From B16-G9 sp964455635 (GTDB taxonomy: Bacteria > Bacteroidota > Bacteroidia > Bacteroidales > F082): 6,788 nucleotides of DNA. The position numbers were made by a program, and so were the translations under genes. Shown piece after piece: positions 1 to 6,408 of this stretch; within the stretch, counting starts at the first letter, position 1, and every line of letters starts with the position of its first letter. The DNA lies in assembly GCA_964455635.1 (NCBI GenBank), contig CAYVWX010000172.1, forward strand, positions 1 to 6,788. Reading direction: 5' to 3'. The notes beneath the pieces were generated by a model. The model worked only from the letters and a program-made list of their open reading frames with translations. It was not told the DNA's origin and ran no database searches.

Positions 1-79
1 CATTACACCATTGAACCATTACACCATTGAACCATTACACCATTGAACCATTATATCATTAAGCCATTAATTCATCAAC
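1..79. repeat. 16-bp tandem repeat array, truncated at left edge
   Basis: Three perfect copies of the 16-mer CATTACACCATTGAAC lie at 1-16, 17-32 and 33-48. A diverged fourth copy (CATTATATCATTAAGC) is at 49-64 and a decayed fifth at 65-79. Each unit is itself two related octamers of the form CATTnnAC, so the array also has an 8-bp period. Copies decay toward lgt, and the array begins at base 1, so its full length is unknown. It has no coding potential and ends about 30 bp before the putative lgt -7 box. Confidence 0.9.
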
Positions 80-107
80 AAAAAAACAAACTATTCCACC
101 GGTTTTT

Positions 108-115
108 TACTTTTG
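108..115 (+). promoter_or_regulatory. Putative Bacteroidota -7 promoter box for lgt
   Basis: TACTTTTG matches the TAnnTTTG consensus of the Bacteroidota primary sigma factor and leaves 16 nt before the lgt ATG. No convincing TTTG/TTG -33 element is present 19-22 bp upstream, where the DNA is A-rich. The call rests on the -7 match and its position only. Confidence 0.4.
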
Positions 116-131
116 CATCTAAAACAATAAT

Positions 132-983
132 ATGACACTAAATTTTATAACCTGGAATGTTTCCCCTGTGGCTTTCACTATTCCTGATGTGGTGCCGTTG
201 ATGGGTGGGCATGAAATTCGCTGGTACGGTATTTTGTTTGCTTTGGCATTTGTGGTGGGCTACTATATCATGCAACGCATGTTTAAAAAAGAGGGCGAAA
301 ACGATAAACTTTTAGACTCGCTTTTTACCTACATGATAATTTTTACCATTGTGGGTGCCCGGCTGGGCCACTGCCTGTTTTACGAACCCGAATACTATCT
401 TGCGCATCCCATGGAAATATTAAAAATATGGGAGGGAGGACTGGCAAGTCACGGGGCTTCCATTGGGATTTTAATCGGACTTTGGCTTTTTTCAAGGCAG
501 AATAAAAAATCATTTTTATGGACTATGGACAGGGTTGTAATTCCTGTGGCCATCGGTGGCGCTTTTGTGCGTACCGGCAACCTAATGAACTCCGAAATTT
601 TCGGACACATTACTTCGTTGCCCTGGGGATTTTATTTTAAACACTATTACGACCCTGCTTTTACCACCGACCCCCGACATCCCACCCAAATTTACGAAGC
701 ACTCAGTTACCTTGTTATTTTTGTCATTACTTATCGAATGTACCTTAAAGCCGGCGGACATCCCAAACGGGGAACCATTTTCGGATGGTTTTTGATAATG
801 CTTTTTACCGTCAGGTTTTTTATTGAGTTTTTAAAAGAACCTCAGGAAGGATTTGAGCAACATATGTTGTTAAACATGGGGCAACTGCTTAGTATTCCGT
901 TTGTTATTGCGGGAATAGTTATTTTGTGGTATGCTTACAAAGGCCGGTTCGACAATAGCGGGAACGAAAACCTGAAAAAATAA
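132..983 (+). CDS. lgt: Prolipoprotein diacylglyceryl transferase
   Basis: Lgt moves the diacylglyceryl group of phosphatidylglycerol onto the lipobox cysteine of prolipoproteins in the inner membrane, the first step of lipoprotein maturation. The 283-aa protein has the usual length and several hydrophobic segments (about 30-50, 63-80, 105-120, 135-146, 190-205, 215-232, 250-268). Family motifs are all present: EIRWYGILFALAF near 28-40, GARLGH at 75-80, GGLASHGASIGI at 102-113, RTGNLMNSEIFG at 147-158, HPTQIYE at 183-189 and RFFIEFLKEPQ at 228-238. By motif alignment H107, R147, N150, E155, R228 and E232 correspond to the functionally important E. coli residues H103, R143, N146, E151, R239 and E243. 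The ATG at 132 puts the first membrane segment at the normal place. It is followed by 126 non-coding bases and appears to be transcribed on its own. Nothing is missing or unusual. Confidence 0.97.
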   Translation: MTLNFITWNVSPVAFTIPDVVPLMGGHEIRWYGILFALAFVVGYYIMQRMFKKEGENDKLLDSLFTYMIIFTIVGARLGHCLFYEPEYYLAHPMEILKIWEGGLASHGASIGILIGLWLFSRQNKKSFLWTMDRVVIPVAIGGAFVRTGNLMNSEIFGHITSLPWGFYFKHYYDPAFTTDPRHPTQIYEALSYLVIFVITYRMYLKAGGHPKRGTIFGWFLIMLFTVRFFIEFLKEPQEGFEQHMLLNMGQLLSIPFVIAGIVILWYAYKGRFDNSGNENLKK

Positions 984-1020
984 TCTGTCCTTAGCCCGAA
1001 TTCATGGCAATAAGGTGAAT

Positions 1021-1044
1021 CTGTAAAAGGCCGGTTTTTTACGG
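1021..1044 (+). terminator. Possible terminator hairpin after lgt
   Basis: GTAAAA (1023-1028) pairs with TTTTAC (1037-1042) around GG-CCGG-TT; with G-T wobbles the stem extends to 1021/1044. The T-run lies in the 3' arm rather than after it. An overlapping inverted repeat, GTTTTTT (1034-1040) with AAAAAAC (1049-1055), gives an alternative fold. It sits about 40 nt after the lgt stop. This is a weak candidate because the stem is AT-rich and there is no classical U-tract. Confidence 0.25.
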
Positions 1045-1078
1045 TTTTAAAAAACAAACGGAATCTATTAAATTGATG

Positions 1079-1086
1079 TATTTTTG
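1079..1086 (+). promoter_or_regulatory. Putative -7 promoter box for the amidohydrolase-mtnA operon
   Basis: TATTTTTG matches TAnnTTTG and leaves 23 nt before the TTG start at 1110, like the 22 and 21 nt seen before the acyl-CoA ligase and rex starts. No good -33 element is visible. The surrounding DNA is very T-rich, so a chance match is possible. Confidence 0.35.
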
Positions 1087-1109
1087 ATGTCTTATAATAA
1101 ACAGATACT

Positions 1110-2300
1110 TTGATTACAAAAAGCACGATACAACAAAAAACTGCAGAACACTTTGAAGTGTTACGTCAAATACGAAGACATCTGCACCGCTATCCTGAGC
1201 TGAGTTTCCACGAAACCGAAACAGCACGGTACTTGTCGGAATTGCTTGCCCTTTGGAATATTGAACATCAAACTAACGTAGGGGGCAATGGCATTGTGGC
1301 GCTCATAAAAGGAAATAATCCCGGGAGCAAAACCATCGCTTTGCGCGCCGACATAGATGCTTTGCCCATTCAAGAGGAAAACAGGGTGGAGTACCGGTCG
1401 CTCAACACCGGTGTTATGCATGCCTGCGGCCACGATGTGCATACCGCCTGTCTGATGGGGGCTGCAAAAATACTTCAGGAATTAAAATCAAATTTTGAAG
1501 GAACCGTTAAATGTATTTTTCAACCGGCCGAAGAAGTTTTGCCGGGAGGGGCTCAGCAGATGATTGCCGAAGGGGTGTTGGAGAATCCAAAGCCGGGAAC
1601 CATTGTAGCTCAGCACGTATTTCCCGATTTGCCTGTAGGAAAAGTGGGCTTTCGTAATGGACGATATATGGCTTCTTCCGACGAAATAAACTTGTACGTT
1701 AAGGGCAGGGGAGGACATGCCGCCATTCCCGGTGATGGAGATGATACTGTTTTGGCAGCGGCCCGGCTGATTGTTGCAATAAAAAAAAGGGTTGATGAAC
1801 AAACCCCCTCATCAATACCTGTTGTTTTATCGTTTGGTAAAGTTGTTGCCAACGGTGCTCACAATATTTTTCCTGCCGAAGTGGCTGTTCACGGTACTTT
1901 TAGAACGTTTGACGAATCGTGGCGCAAAAAAGTACATGGTATTATTAATCAGGTAGCCAAAGAGATATCAACTGAAAACGGCTTAACCTGCGAGGTGGTT
2001 ATCAACAAAGGTTATCCCGTTTTAATTAACGATGAAAAATTTACCGATGAAAGTATGGCCGCTGCTGTTGAATATTTGGGCAAAGACAAGGTTGTTGAAC
2101 TTCCTCAACGGATGACGGTGGAGGACTTTGCCTATTATGCACAACATATTCCCGCCTGTTTTTACCGGTTGGGAGTGGCAAATTCCCAAAAAGGCATCAC
2201 CGCGGGATTGCATACCCCTGCTTTTGATGTGGATGAGGAGAGTATTAAAATCGGAACAGGGCTGTTAACCTGGCTTGCCGTAAAACAATTGATAAAATAA
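1110..2300 (+). CDS. M20-family metal-dependent amidohydrolase (N-acyl amino acid deacylase type)
   Basis: This is a 396-aa member of the M20D group (hippurate hydrolase, N-acyl-L-amino-acid amidohydrolase, IAA-amino-acid hydrolase relatives), which remove acyl groups from amino acids using two metal ions, usually in the cytoplasm. Visible motifs are RRHLHRYPELSFHE at 22-35, RADIDALPIQEE at 79-90, MHACGHDVHT at 103-112, FQPAEE at 137-142, the lid/dimer-domain GRGGHAAIP at 199-207, MTVEDFAYY at 335-343 and GLHTP at 366-370. Likely metal ligands are C106, H108, E142, H169 and H368, with E141 as the likely catalytic base and H203 from the lid domain. No signal peptide is seen. The start is TTG: an in-frame TAA at 1098-1100 blocks extension and the next ATG lies inside the active-site motif. 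mtnA follows after 8 nt. The actual acyl substrate cannot be told from sequence; N-acetyldiaminopimelate deacetylase is an alternative. Confidence 0.9.
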   Translation: MITKSTIQQKTAEHFEVLRQIRRHLHRYPELSFHETETARYLSELLALWNIEHQTNVGGNGIVALIKGNNPGSKTIALRADIDALPIQEENRVEYRSLNTGVMHACGHDVHTACLMGAAKILQELKSNFEGTVKCIFQPAEEVLPGGAQQMIAEGVLENPKPGTIVAQHVFPDLPVGKVGFRNGRYMASSDEINLYVKGRGGHAAIPGDGDDTVLAAARLIVAIKKRVDEQTPSSIPVVLSFGKVVANGAHNIFPAEVAVHGTFRTFDESWRKKVHGIINQVAKEISTENGLTCEVVINKGYPVLINDEKFTDESMAAAVEYLGKDKVVELPQRMTVEDFAYYAQHIPACFYRLGVANSQKGITAGLHTPAFDVDEESIKIGTGLLTWLAVKQLIK

Positions 2301-2308
2301 TTTTATTT

Positions 2309-3355
2309 ATGACTGTAGGAAATCAACAGTACGAAACCGTTTGGATGGAGGGCAATGTTGTGTACATGATACAACAAAACAAGCTTCCGTTTCAATTTGT
2401 TATCCATAAATGTAATACATACTGGGACACTTGTCTGGCCATTACCGATATGGTGGTGCGAGGTGCCGGAGCCATAGGAGCCGCAGCAGGTTACGCCATG
2501 GCACAGGCATTTTTAATGGCATCGGGAAAAAACAGAGCGGTTATTATTCGTGAAGCCCGACAGGATATTGAAGCTACAAGGCCTACTGCCCGGAACTTGT
2601 TTTATGCCGTTGAAAAGGTATATCAGGCCGGTTTGCGCAGCCCCGAAGATGCACTGGCAAAAGCCAAACAGATTGCCCGCGAAGATGCTATGAGCTCTAA
2701 AGCTATCGGTGAGTTTGGTGCTGAGCTTATTGGCAAAAAAGCAAATATTATGACCCACTGTAATGCCGGCTGGCTTGCCTTTGTTGATTATGGAACCGCA
2801 CTGGCTCCGGTATATTTAGCCCGTAACCAGGGAAAAGATATTTTTGTTTATGTTGACGAAACCAGGCCGCGCGGACAGGGCGGAAGACTAACTGCCTGGG
2901 AGTTGTATAATGAGGGCGTACCCCATGTAATTATACCCGATAACGCATCTGCCTCGCTGATGGCAGAAGGGAAAATTGATATGGTAATTGTTGGTGCCGA
3001 CCGTATTGCAGCCAATGGCGATACTGCCAATAAAATAGGAACACTCGAAAAAGCCATCATAGCCAAAGCATTGGGAGTACCGTTTTATGTGGCTGCTCCT
3101 ACTTCTACTTTCGATATGGGGTGTAAAACGGGAAAAGCCATTCCCATTGAGTTCCGGCACGAAGATGAGGTTTTGTACCAAACAGGTTACGATAAAAACG
3201 GACACCTTGTTAAAGTGTTGGTCAACAACCCCGGTTCAAAAGCCTATAACCCTGCTTTTGATGTTACACCTTCAAAATATATTACGGGTATTATTACCGA
3301 AAAAGGTATCGTAAAAGCACACCATGCCTCCATAAAAAAACTTTTTGAATTGTAG
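2309..3355 (+). CDS. mtnA: S-methyl-5-thioribose-1-phosphate isomerase
   Basis: MtnA interconverts 5-methylthioribose-1-phosphate and 5-methylthioribulose-1-phosphate in methionine salvage; relatives act on 5-deoxyribose-1-phosphate in DHAP-type shunts. The 348-aa length is normal for the family (eIF-2B alpha/beta/delta-like fold). Key motifs are VVRGAGAIGAAAGYAMA at 49-65 (GAGAIG replacing the commoner GAPAIG), PTARNLFYAV at 92-101, IMTHCNAGWLA at 147-157, ETRPRGQGGRLTAWEL at 184-199, GADRIAANGDTANKIGT at 229-245, VPFYVAAPTSTFD at 257-269 and NPAFDVTPSKYITGIITE at 314-331. C151 and D231 occupy the positions of the catalytic Cys/Asp pair, so it should be active. It starts 8 nt after the amidohydrolase stop, implying co-transcription. 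No mtnBCDE, mtnK or mtnP is visible in the window. Ribose-1,5-bisphosphate isomerase, another eIF-2B-like enzyme, is less likely given the full MtnA motif set. Confidence 0.93.
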   Translation: MTVGNQQYETVWMEGNVVYMIQQNKLPFQFVIHKCNTYWDTCLAITDMVVRGAGAIGAAAGYAMAQAFLMASGKNRAVIIREARQDIEATRPTARNLFYAVEKVYQAGLRSPEDALAKAKQIAREDAMSSKAIGEFGAELIGKKANIMTHCNAGWLAFVDYGTALAPVYLARNQGKDIFVYVDETRPRGQGGRLTAWELYNEGVPHVIIPDNASASLMAEGKIDMVIVGADRIAANGDTANKIGTLEKAIIAKALGVPFYVAAPTSTFDMGCKTGKAIPIEFRHEDEVLYQTGYDKNGHLVKVLVNNPGSKAYNPAFDVTPSKYITGIITEKGIVKAHHASIKKLFEL

Positions 3356-3358
3356 TAA

Positions 3359-3447
3359 AGAACCCGGTACAAAAAGCCTGATAGCAAGTGTAGTCATCCG
3401 GTGAATTTATATTTTCCGATTTCCGGGTTTTGAGGGATTATTTTTTT
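3359..3447 (+). terminator. Possible long-stem terminator after mtnA
   Basis: AACCCGG at 3361-3367, just after the mtnA stop, is the exact reverse complement of CCGGGTT at 3423-3429. Wobble and A-T pairing extend this by about two pairs. The 3' arm is followed about 10 nt later by a T-rich run (3439-3450). The 55-nt interior has only weak pairing. It could be a large-loop terminator or leader structure, or a chance match of 7 bp. Confidence 0.3.
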
Positions 3448-3453
3448 ATTTCT

Positions 3454-3470
3454 GTAGTTAAAAAAACTAC
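3454..3470. promoter_or_regulatory. Palindrome overlapping the acyl-CoA ligase promoter (candidate operator)
   Basis: GTAGTT (3454-3459) and AACTAC (3465-3470) form a perfect 6-bp inverted repeat around five A residues. The right arm overlaps the first three bases of the TACATTTG box at 3468-3475. Position and symmetry suit a dimeric repressor. The sequence is not the Rex type (TTGTTA...TAACAA), so the binding protein is unknown. It is not followed by a T-run on the + strand, so it is unlikely to be a terminator. Confidence 0.4.
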
Positions 3471-3475
3471 ATTTG
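3468..3475 (+). promoter_or_regulatory. Putative -7 promoter box for the acyl-CoA ligase
   Basis: TACATTTG is an exact TAnnTTTG match with 22 nt before the ATG at 3498, predicting a leader of roughly 15-20 nt. The -33 region is a T-rich run (3440-3450) with no clear TTTG. Its left end overlaps the GTAGTT/AACTAC palindrome. Confidence 0.45.
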
Positions 3476-3497
3476 TCCTCCCTAAAACAGTTAATTT

Positions 3498-5555
3498 ATG
3501 ATTACAAAAGAATTAATTCGCCCGCAAAGTATTGTGGTTGTGGGCGGATCAAACGATATTAAAAAGCCGGGTGGCAAAGTTCTAAAAAACCTGGTGGATG
3601 GTGGTTTTAAAGGCAGCCTTTTTGTTTTAAACCCGAAAGAAGATGAAGTGCAGGGGGTTAAAAGTTACCGCACCATGGAAACATTACCCCGGGTTGACCT
3701 GGCTATTATTGCCATTGCTGCCAAATATACACCCGATACCGTTGAGTATCTGGCTCAGCATAAAGGCACAAAAGCTTTTATCATTCTTTCAGCCGGTTTC
3801 AGTGAAGAGAGTCACGAGGGTAAAATATTGGAAGATAAGGTGGTAGAATCGGTTAATAAGGTAAATGGTTCGTTAATAGGACCTAATTGCGTAGGCGTAC
3901 TTACACCGTATCACCACAGCATTTTTACCGAACCTATTCCCAAACTCGACCCCAAAGGTTGTGATTTTATTTCCGGCTCGGGTGCTACGGCCTGTTTTAT
4001 CATGGAAGCCGGCATTCCCAAAGGGCTGACTTTTGCCAATGTTTATTCGGTGGGAAACTCTGCACAAATGGGAGTGGAGGAGATATTAAAGCATATGGAT
4101 GAAAACTTTGATCCCCGGCACGATCCTAAAATAAAACTCCTCTATCTCGAAAAAATAGACAAACCTGCAATGTTACTTAAACATGCTGCCTCGCTTATTA
4201 AAAAAGGATGTCGTATTGCAGCTGTTAAAGCCGGTGCTTCCGATGCCGGAAGCAGGGCAGCATCTTCGCATACGGGAGCGCTTGCCAGTTCCGATGTGGC
4301 CGTGGATGCACTTTTTAATAAAGCCGGTATCGTCAGGTGTTACGGACGCGAAGACCTTATCAGCGTAGCATCCGTTTTTATGCATCCCGAGTTGAAAGGG
4401 AAAAATATTGCGGTTATTACCCATGCCGGTGGCCCGGCTGTAATGCTTACCGATGCACTTGAGCAGGGAGGACTCTCTGTTCCTTCGATTAGTGGTACTG
4501 ATGCCGATTCTTTGAAAGAGCAATTGTTTCCCGGTTCTTCCGTGGGTAATCCCATCGACTTTTTGGCCACAGGCACTGCTCAACAACTGGGTATCATTAT
4601 CGATTATATTAACAACAAATTCGATTTTATTGATGCCATGGTAGTCATTTTTGGAACACCCGGATTGTTTGAAGTATATGATGTTTACAATCTGCTGGAT
4701 GAAAAGATGAAAACTTCTCGAAAGCCCATTTTTCCGGTTCTTCCGTCGGTTTTAACAGCAAAGGCCGAAGTGGATGATTTTATTGCCAAAGGACGGGTAT
4801 TTTTTCCTGATGAGGTGATGTTGGGCAAGGCTCTGTGCCGGGTTTTTAATACACCCAAGCCTGTTTCGGATGATGCCAAACCGCCCGAAGTTGACAGGGT
4901 GGCTGTTCGTAAAATAATTGACGAGAGTAACACCGGCTACCTTTCTCCCCAAAAGGTGTCGGCGCTGCTTGATGCAGCCGGTATCGACAGGGCTGTGGAG
5001 TTGGTGGCTCAAACTACCGATGAGGCTATGGCTGCTGCCGATGAAGTGGGCTTTCCGTTGGTAATGAAAGTTGTAGGCCCTCTCCATAAATCGGATGTGG
5101 GAGGCGTGGCGCTGAATATTAACTCAATGGAAAAGGTAGTCTCGGAGGTTGAACGGATGATGGAAATAAAAGGTGCTACCGGTGTTTTGTTTCAGCCTAT
5201 GCTTACCGGTGTTGAACTGTTTGCCGGTGTAAAAAAGGAAAACACCTTCGGCCACATGATTTTGTTCGGCCTGGGCGGCATCTTTATCGAAGTGCTTAAG
5301 GATGTAAGAACAGTTTTGGCTCCGGCATCGGAACAGGAAATAAATCGCGAACTGAAACAACTTACAGGCTATAAAATTATTGAAGGCATAAGAGGCCGGG
5401 AGGGGGTTCATCAGCAAAATTTTGTTGATACCATTGTCCGGCTTTCGGCACTGGTAGCTGTTGCCCCCGAAATTACCGAGATGGATTTGAATCCCCTGCT
5501 GGGATCGGCTCAAAAGGTGGTTGCGGTTGATGCGCGTATAAAAATTGAAAAATAA
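3498..5555 (+). CDS. Acetate/acyl-CoA ligase, ADP-forming (fused alpha-beta subunits)
   Basis: ADP-forming acyl-CoA synthetases convert acyl-CoA + ADP + Pi to acid + ATP + CoA, giving substrate-level ATP during fermentation; the reverse reaction activates acids. At 685 aa this is the one-chain form: CoA-binding Rossmann-like domain at about 5-100 (SIVVVGGSND at 11-20), succinyl-CoA-ligase-like domains at about 150-450, and an ATP-grasp domain at about 465-685. SGSGATACF at 159-167 lies at the start of the ligase-like region. GSRAASSHTGALASSD at 251-266 carries H258, the expected phosphohistidine. GFPLVMKVVGPLHKSDVGGV at 518-537 (H530, K531, D533) and EMDLNPLL at 661-668 are typical of the ATP-grasp half. 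No GNAT acetyltransferase domain is fused, unlike Pat/PatZ proteins. The ATG at 3498 fits the first beta strand. The substrate may be acetate, a branched or aryl acid, or another acyl group; sequence alone does not decide. rex follows after 116 nt with its own promoter. Confidence 0.93.
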   Translation: MITKELIRPQSIVVVGGSNDIKKPGGKVLKNLVDGGFKGSLFVLNPKEDEVQGVKSYRTMETLPRVDLAIIAIAAKYTPDTVEYLAQHKGTKAFIILSAGFSEESHEGKILEDKVVESVNKVNGSLIGPNCVGVLTPYHHSIFTEPIPKLDPKGCDFISGSGATACFIMEAGIPKGLTFANVYSVGNSAQMGVEEILKHMDENFDPRHDPKIKLLYLEKIDKPAMLLKHAASLIKKGCRIAAVKAGASDAGSRAASSHTGALASSDVAVDALFNKAGIVRCYGREDLISVASVFMHPELKGKNIAVITHAGGPAVMLTDALEQGGLSVPSISGTDADSLKEQLFPGSSVGNPIDFLATGTAQQLGIIIDYINNKFDFIDAMVVIFGTPGLFEVYDVYNLLDEKMKTSRKPIFPVLPSVLTAKAEVDDFIAKGRVFFPDEVMLGKALCRVFNTPKPVSDDAKPPEVDRVAVRKIIDESNTGYLSPQKVSALLDAAGIDRAVELVAQTTDEAMAAADEVGFPLVMKVVGPLHKSDVGGVALNINSMEKVVSEVERMMEIKGATGVLFQPMLTGVELFAGVKKENTFGHMILFGLGGIFIEVLKDVRTVLAPASEQEINRELKQLTGYKIIEGIRGREGVHQQNFVDTIVRLSALVAVAPEITEMDLNPLLGSAQKVVAVDARIKIEK

Positions 5556-5615
5556 GTCAACATCCTTTACAAAACTTTCTGTTTTTCAATGCAAACTTTT
5601 GATATTTGCCAACAG

Positions 5616-5637
5616 TATTGTTATTTATTTAACAATA
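5616..5637. promoter_or_regulatory. Rex operator in the rex promoter
   Basis: A perfect inverted repeat has arms TATTGTTA (5616-5623) and TAACAATA (5630-5637) around six bases. Its 18-bp core, TTGTTATTTATTTAACAA (5618-5635), agrees with the known Rex site TTGTGA-N6-TCACAA in the variant with T in place of the inner G. It covers the probable -33 element and ends 5 bp before the -7 box of rex, so Rex binding should block RNA polymerase. Inferred role: negative autoregulation, relieved when NADH rises. Confidence 0.8.
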
Positions 5638-5650
5638 ATGTTTAACTTTG
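5618..5650 (+). promoter_or_regulatory. rex promoter, -33/-7 type
   Basis: TAACTTTG (5643-5650) matches TAnnTTTG exactly and leaves 21 nt before the rex ATG. A TTG at 5618-5620 lies 22 bp upstream as the likely -33 element, slightly further than usual. The Rex-type palindrome lies between and over these elements. Confidence 0.6.
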
Positions 5651-5671
5651 GCGCATCAATAGTTTATTGTT

Positions 5672-6322
5672 ATGACAAAAGTTAACATCCACTCAAAGGA
5701 GATTCCGGTTAAAACCATTGCCAGGCTTAGTCAATATCGCAGGGCATTATTAATATGTTCGCAAAAGGGTAAAACACATATTTTTTCACACGAAATTGCG
5801 GCTATTCAGCATGTTACTGCGGTTCAGGTGAGGCGCGACCTGATGCTTATAGGATTTAACGGGAGTTTAAAGCAGGGTTATAACATTCATGATTTAGTGG
5901 ATGTTATAAGCGAAATTCTCGATTATCGCGAAGGAATTAACGTGGCTATTTTCGGACTTGGTAATTTTGGGCGCGCCTTGTTTAATTATTTTTTCGGCAA
6001 GCGTGAACAGTTGCGAATAGTGGCTACTTTTGACAGTAATACTGAAAAAATAGGTACGGAATATAACGGCGTTTATTGTTATTCACCCTATCGGGTTGAG
6101 GAAATTATCAAAAAGAAAAATATTAAAATTGCCATTCTTACCGTTCCGCCCGATCGGGCTGTTGAGGTTACTAAAAAGTTGGTAGATGCCGGTATCAAAG
6201 GAATTCTTAACTATACTTCTACGCCCGTTAATGTTCCCGACAATGTGTTTTTAGATGAGTACGATATGATTACAACCATCGAAAAAGCTGCTTTTTTTGT
6301 AAAAATGAATGAATTGAAATAA
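5672..6322 (+). CDS. rex: Redox-sensing transcriptional repressor Rex
   Basis: Rex is a cytoplasmic homodimer that binds operators when NAD+ dominates and lets go when NADH binds, so fermentative and respiratory genes respond to the NADH/NAD+ ratio. The 216-aa length is typical. Residues 10-75 form the winged-helix domain: KTIARLSQYRRAL at 14-26, then VQVRRDLMLIGFNG at 51-64, the family's QVRKDL-type segment. Residues 90-205 are the Rossmann domain: VAIFGLGNFGRAL at 91-103 with GxGxxG at 95-100, D121 at the end of the second strand (NAD(H) rather than NADP(H) preference), ILTVPPDRAVEV at 155-166 and GIKGILNYTSTPVNVP at 174-189. The C-terminal helix (about 200-214) would be the domain-swapped segment. 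The ATG at 5672 is supported by motif spacing and by the promoter and operator just upstream. It lies 116 nt downstream of the acyl-CoA ligase, a type of gene Rex could control, although no Rex site is seen at that promoter. Confidence 0.95.
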   Translation: MTKVNIHSKEIPVKTIARLSQYRRALLICSQKGKTHIFSHEIAAIQHVTAVQVRRDLMLIGFNGSLKQGYNIHDLVDVISEILDYREGINVAIFGLGNFGRALFNYFFGKREQLRIVATFDSNTEKIGTEYNGVYCYSPYRVEEIIKKKNIKIAILTVPPDRAVEVTKKLVDAGIKGILNYTSTPVNVPDNVFLDEYDMITTIEKAAFFVKMNELK

Positions 6323-6408
6323 TATGTTTTTTTGGCCTTTTTGGTTTTTTTTGAAATTGCCGTACGTGACAACCAATTCATGTTGTTCTTTGTCAAAGGC
6401 GTATAAAT

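Noticed and set aside
1..64. Direct repeats considered as a CRISPR array
   Set aside because: The 16-bp units are directly adjacent with no spacers, and no cas gene is nearby.
935..1126. 63-codon minus-strand frame over the lgt-amidohydrolase junction
   Set aside because: It overlaps the lgt 3' end and the amidohydrolase start, and has no recognised motif; the T-rich intergenic DNA explains the Phe/Lys-rich translation.
1488..1802. Antisense open frames within the amidohydrolase
   Set aside because: Fully covered by a well-supported + strand gene and without family motifs; treated as chance.
2301..2308. SAM-type riboswitch considered for mtnA
   Set aside because: Only 8 nt separate mtnA from the upstream gene, and the 126-nt region before the operon shows no recognisable riboswitch core.
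4173..4586. Long antisense open frame (137 codons) inside the acyl-CoA ligase
   Set aside because: It lies wholly inside a gene with clear motifs, has no recognisable domain and no promoter box, and low-complexity Ser/Arg/Gly composition typical of a shadow frame.
5591..5609. GCAAA-N9-TTTGC inverted repeat between the ligase and rex
   Set aside because: Arms are only 5 bp in AT-rich DNA with no extension and no following T-run; not distinguishable from chance.
6327..6356. T-rich tract after rex considered as an intrinsic terminator
   Set aside because: There are T-runs but the only pairing is a 2-bp CC/GG around T5; no stable stem precedes the tract.
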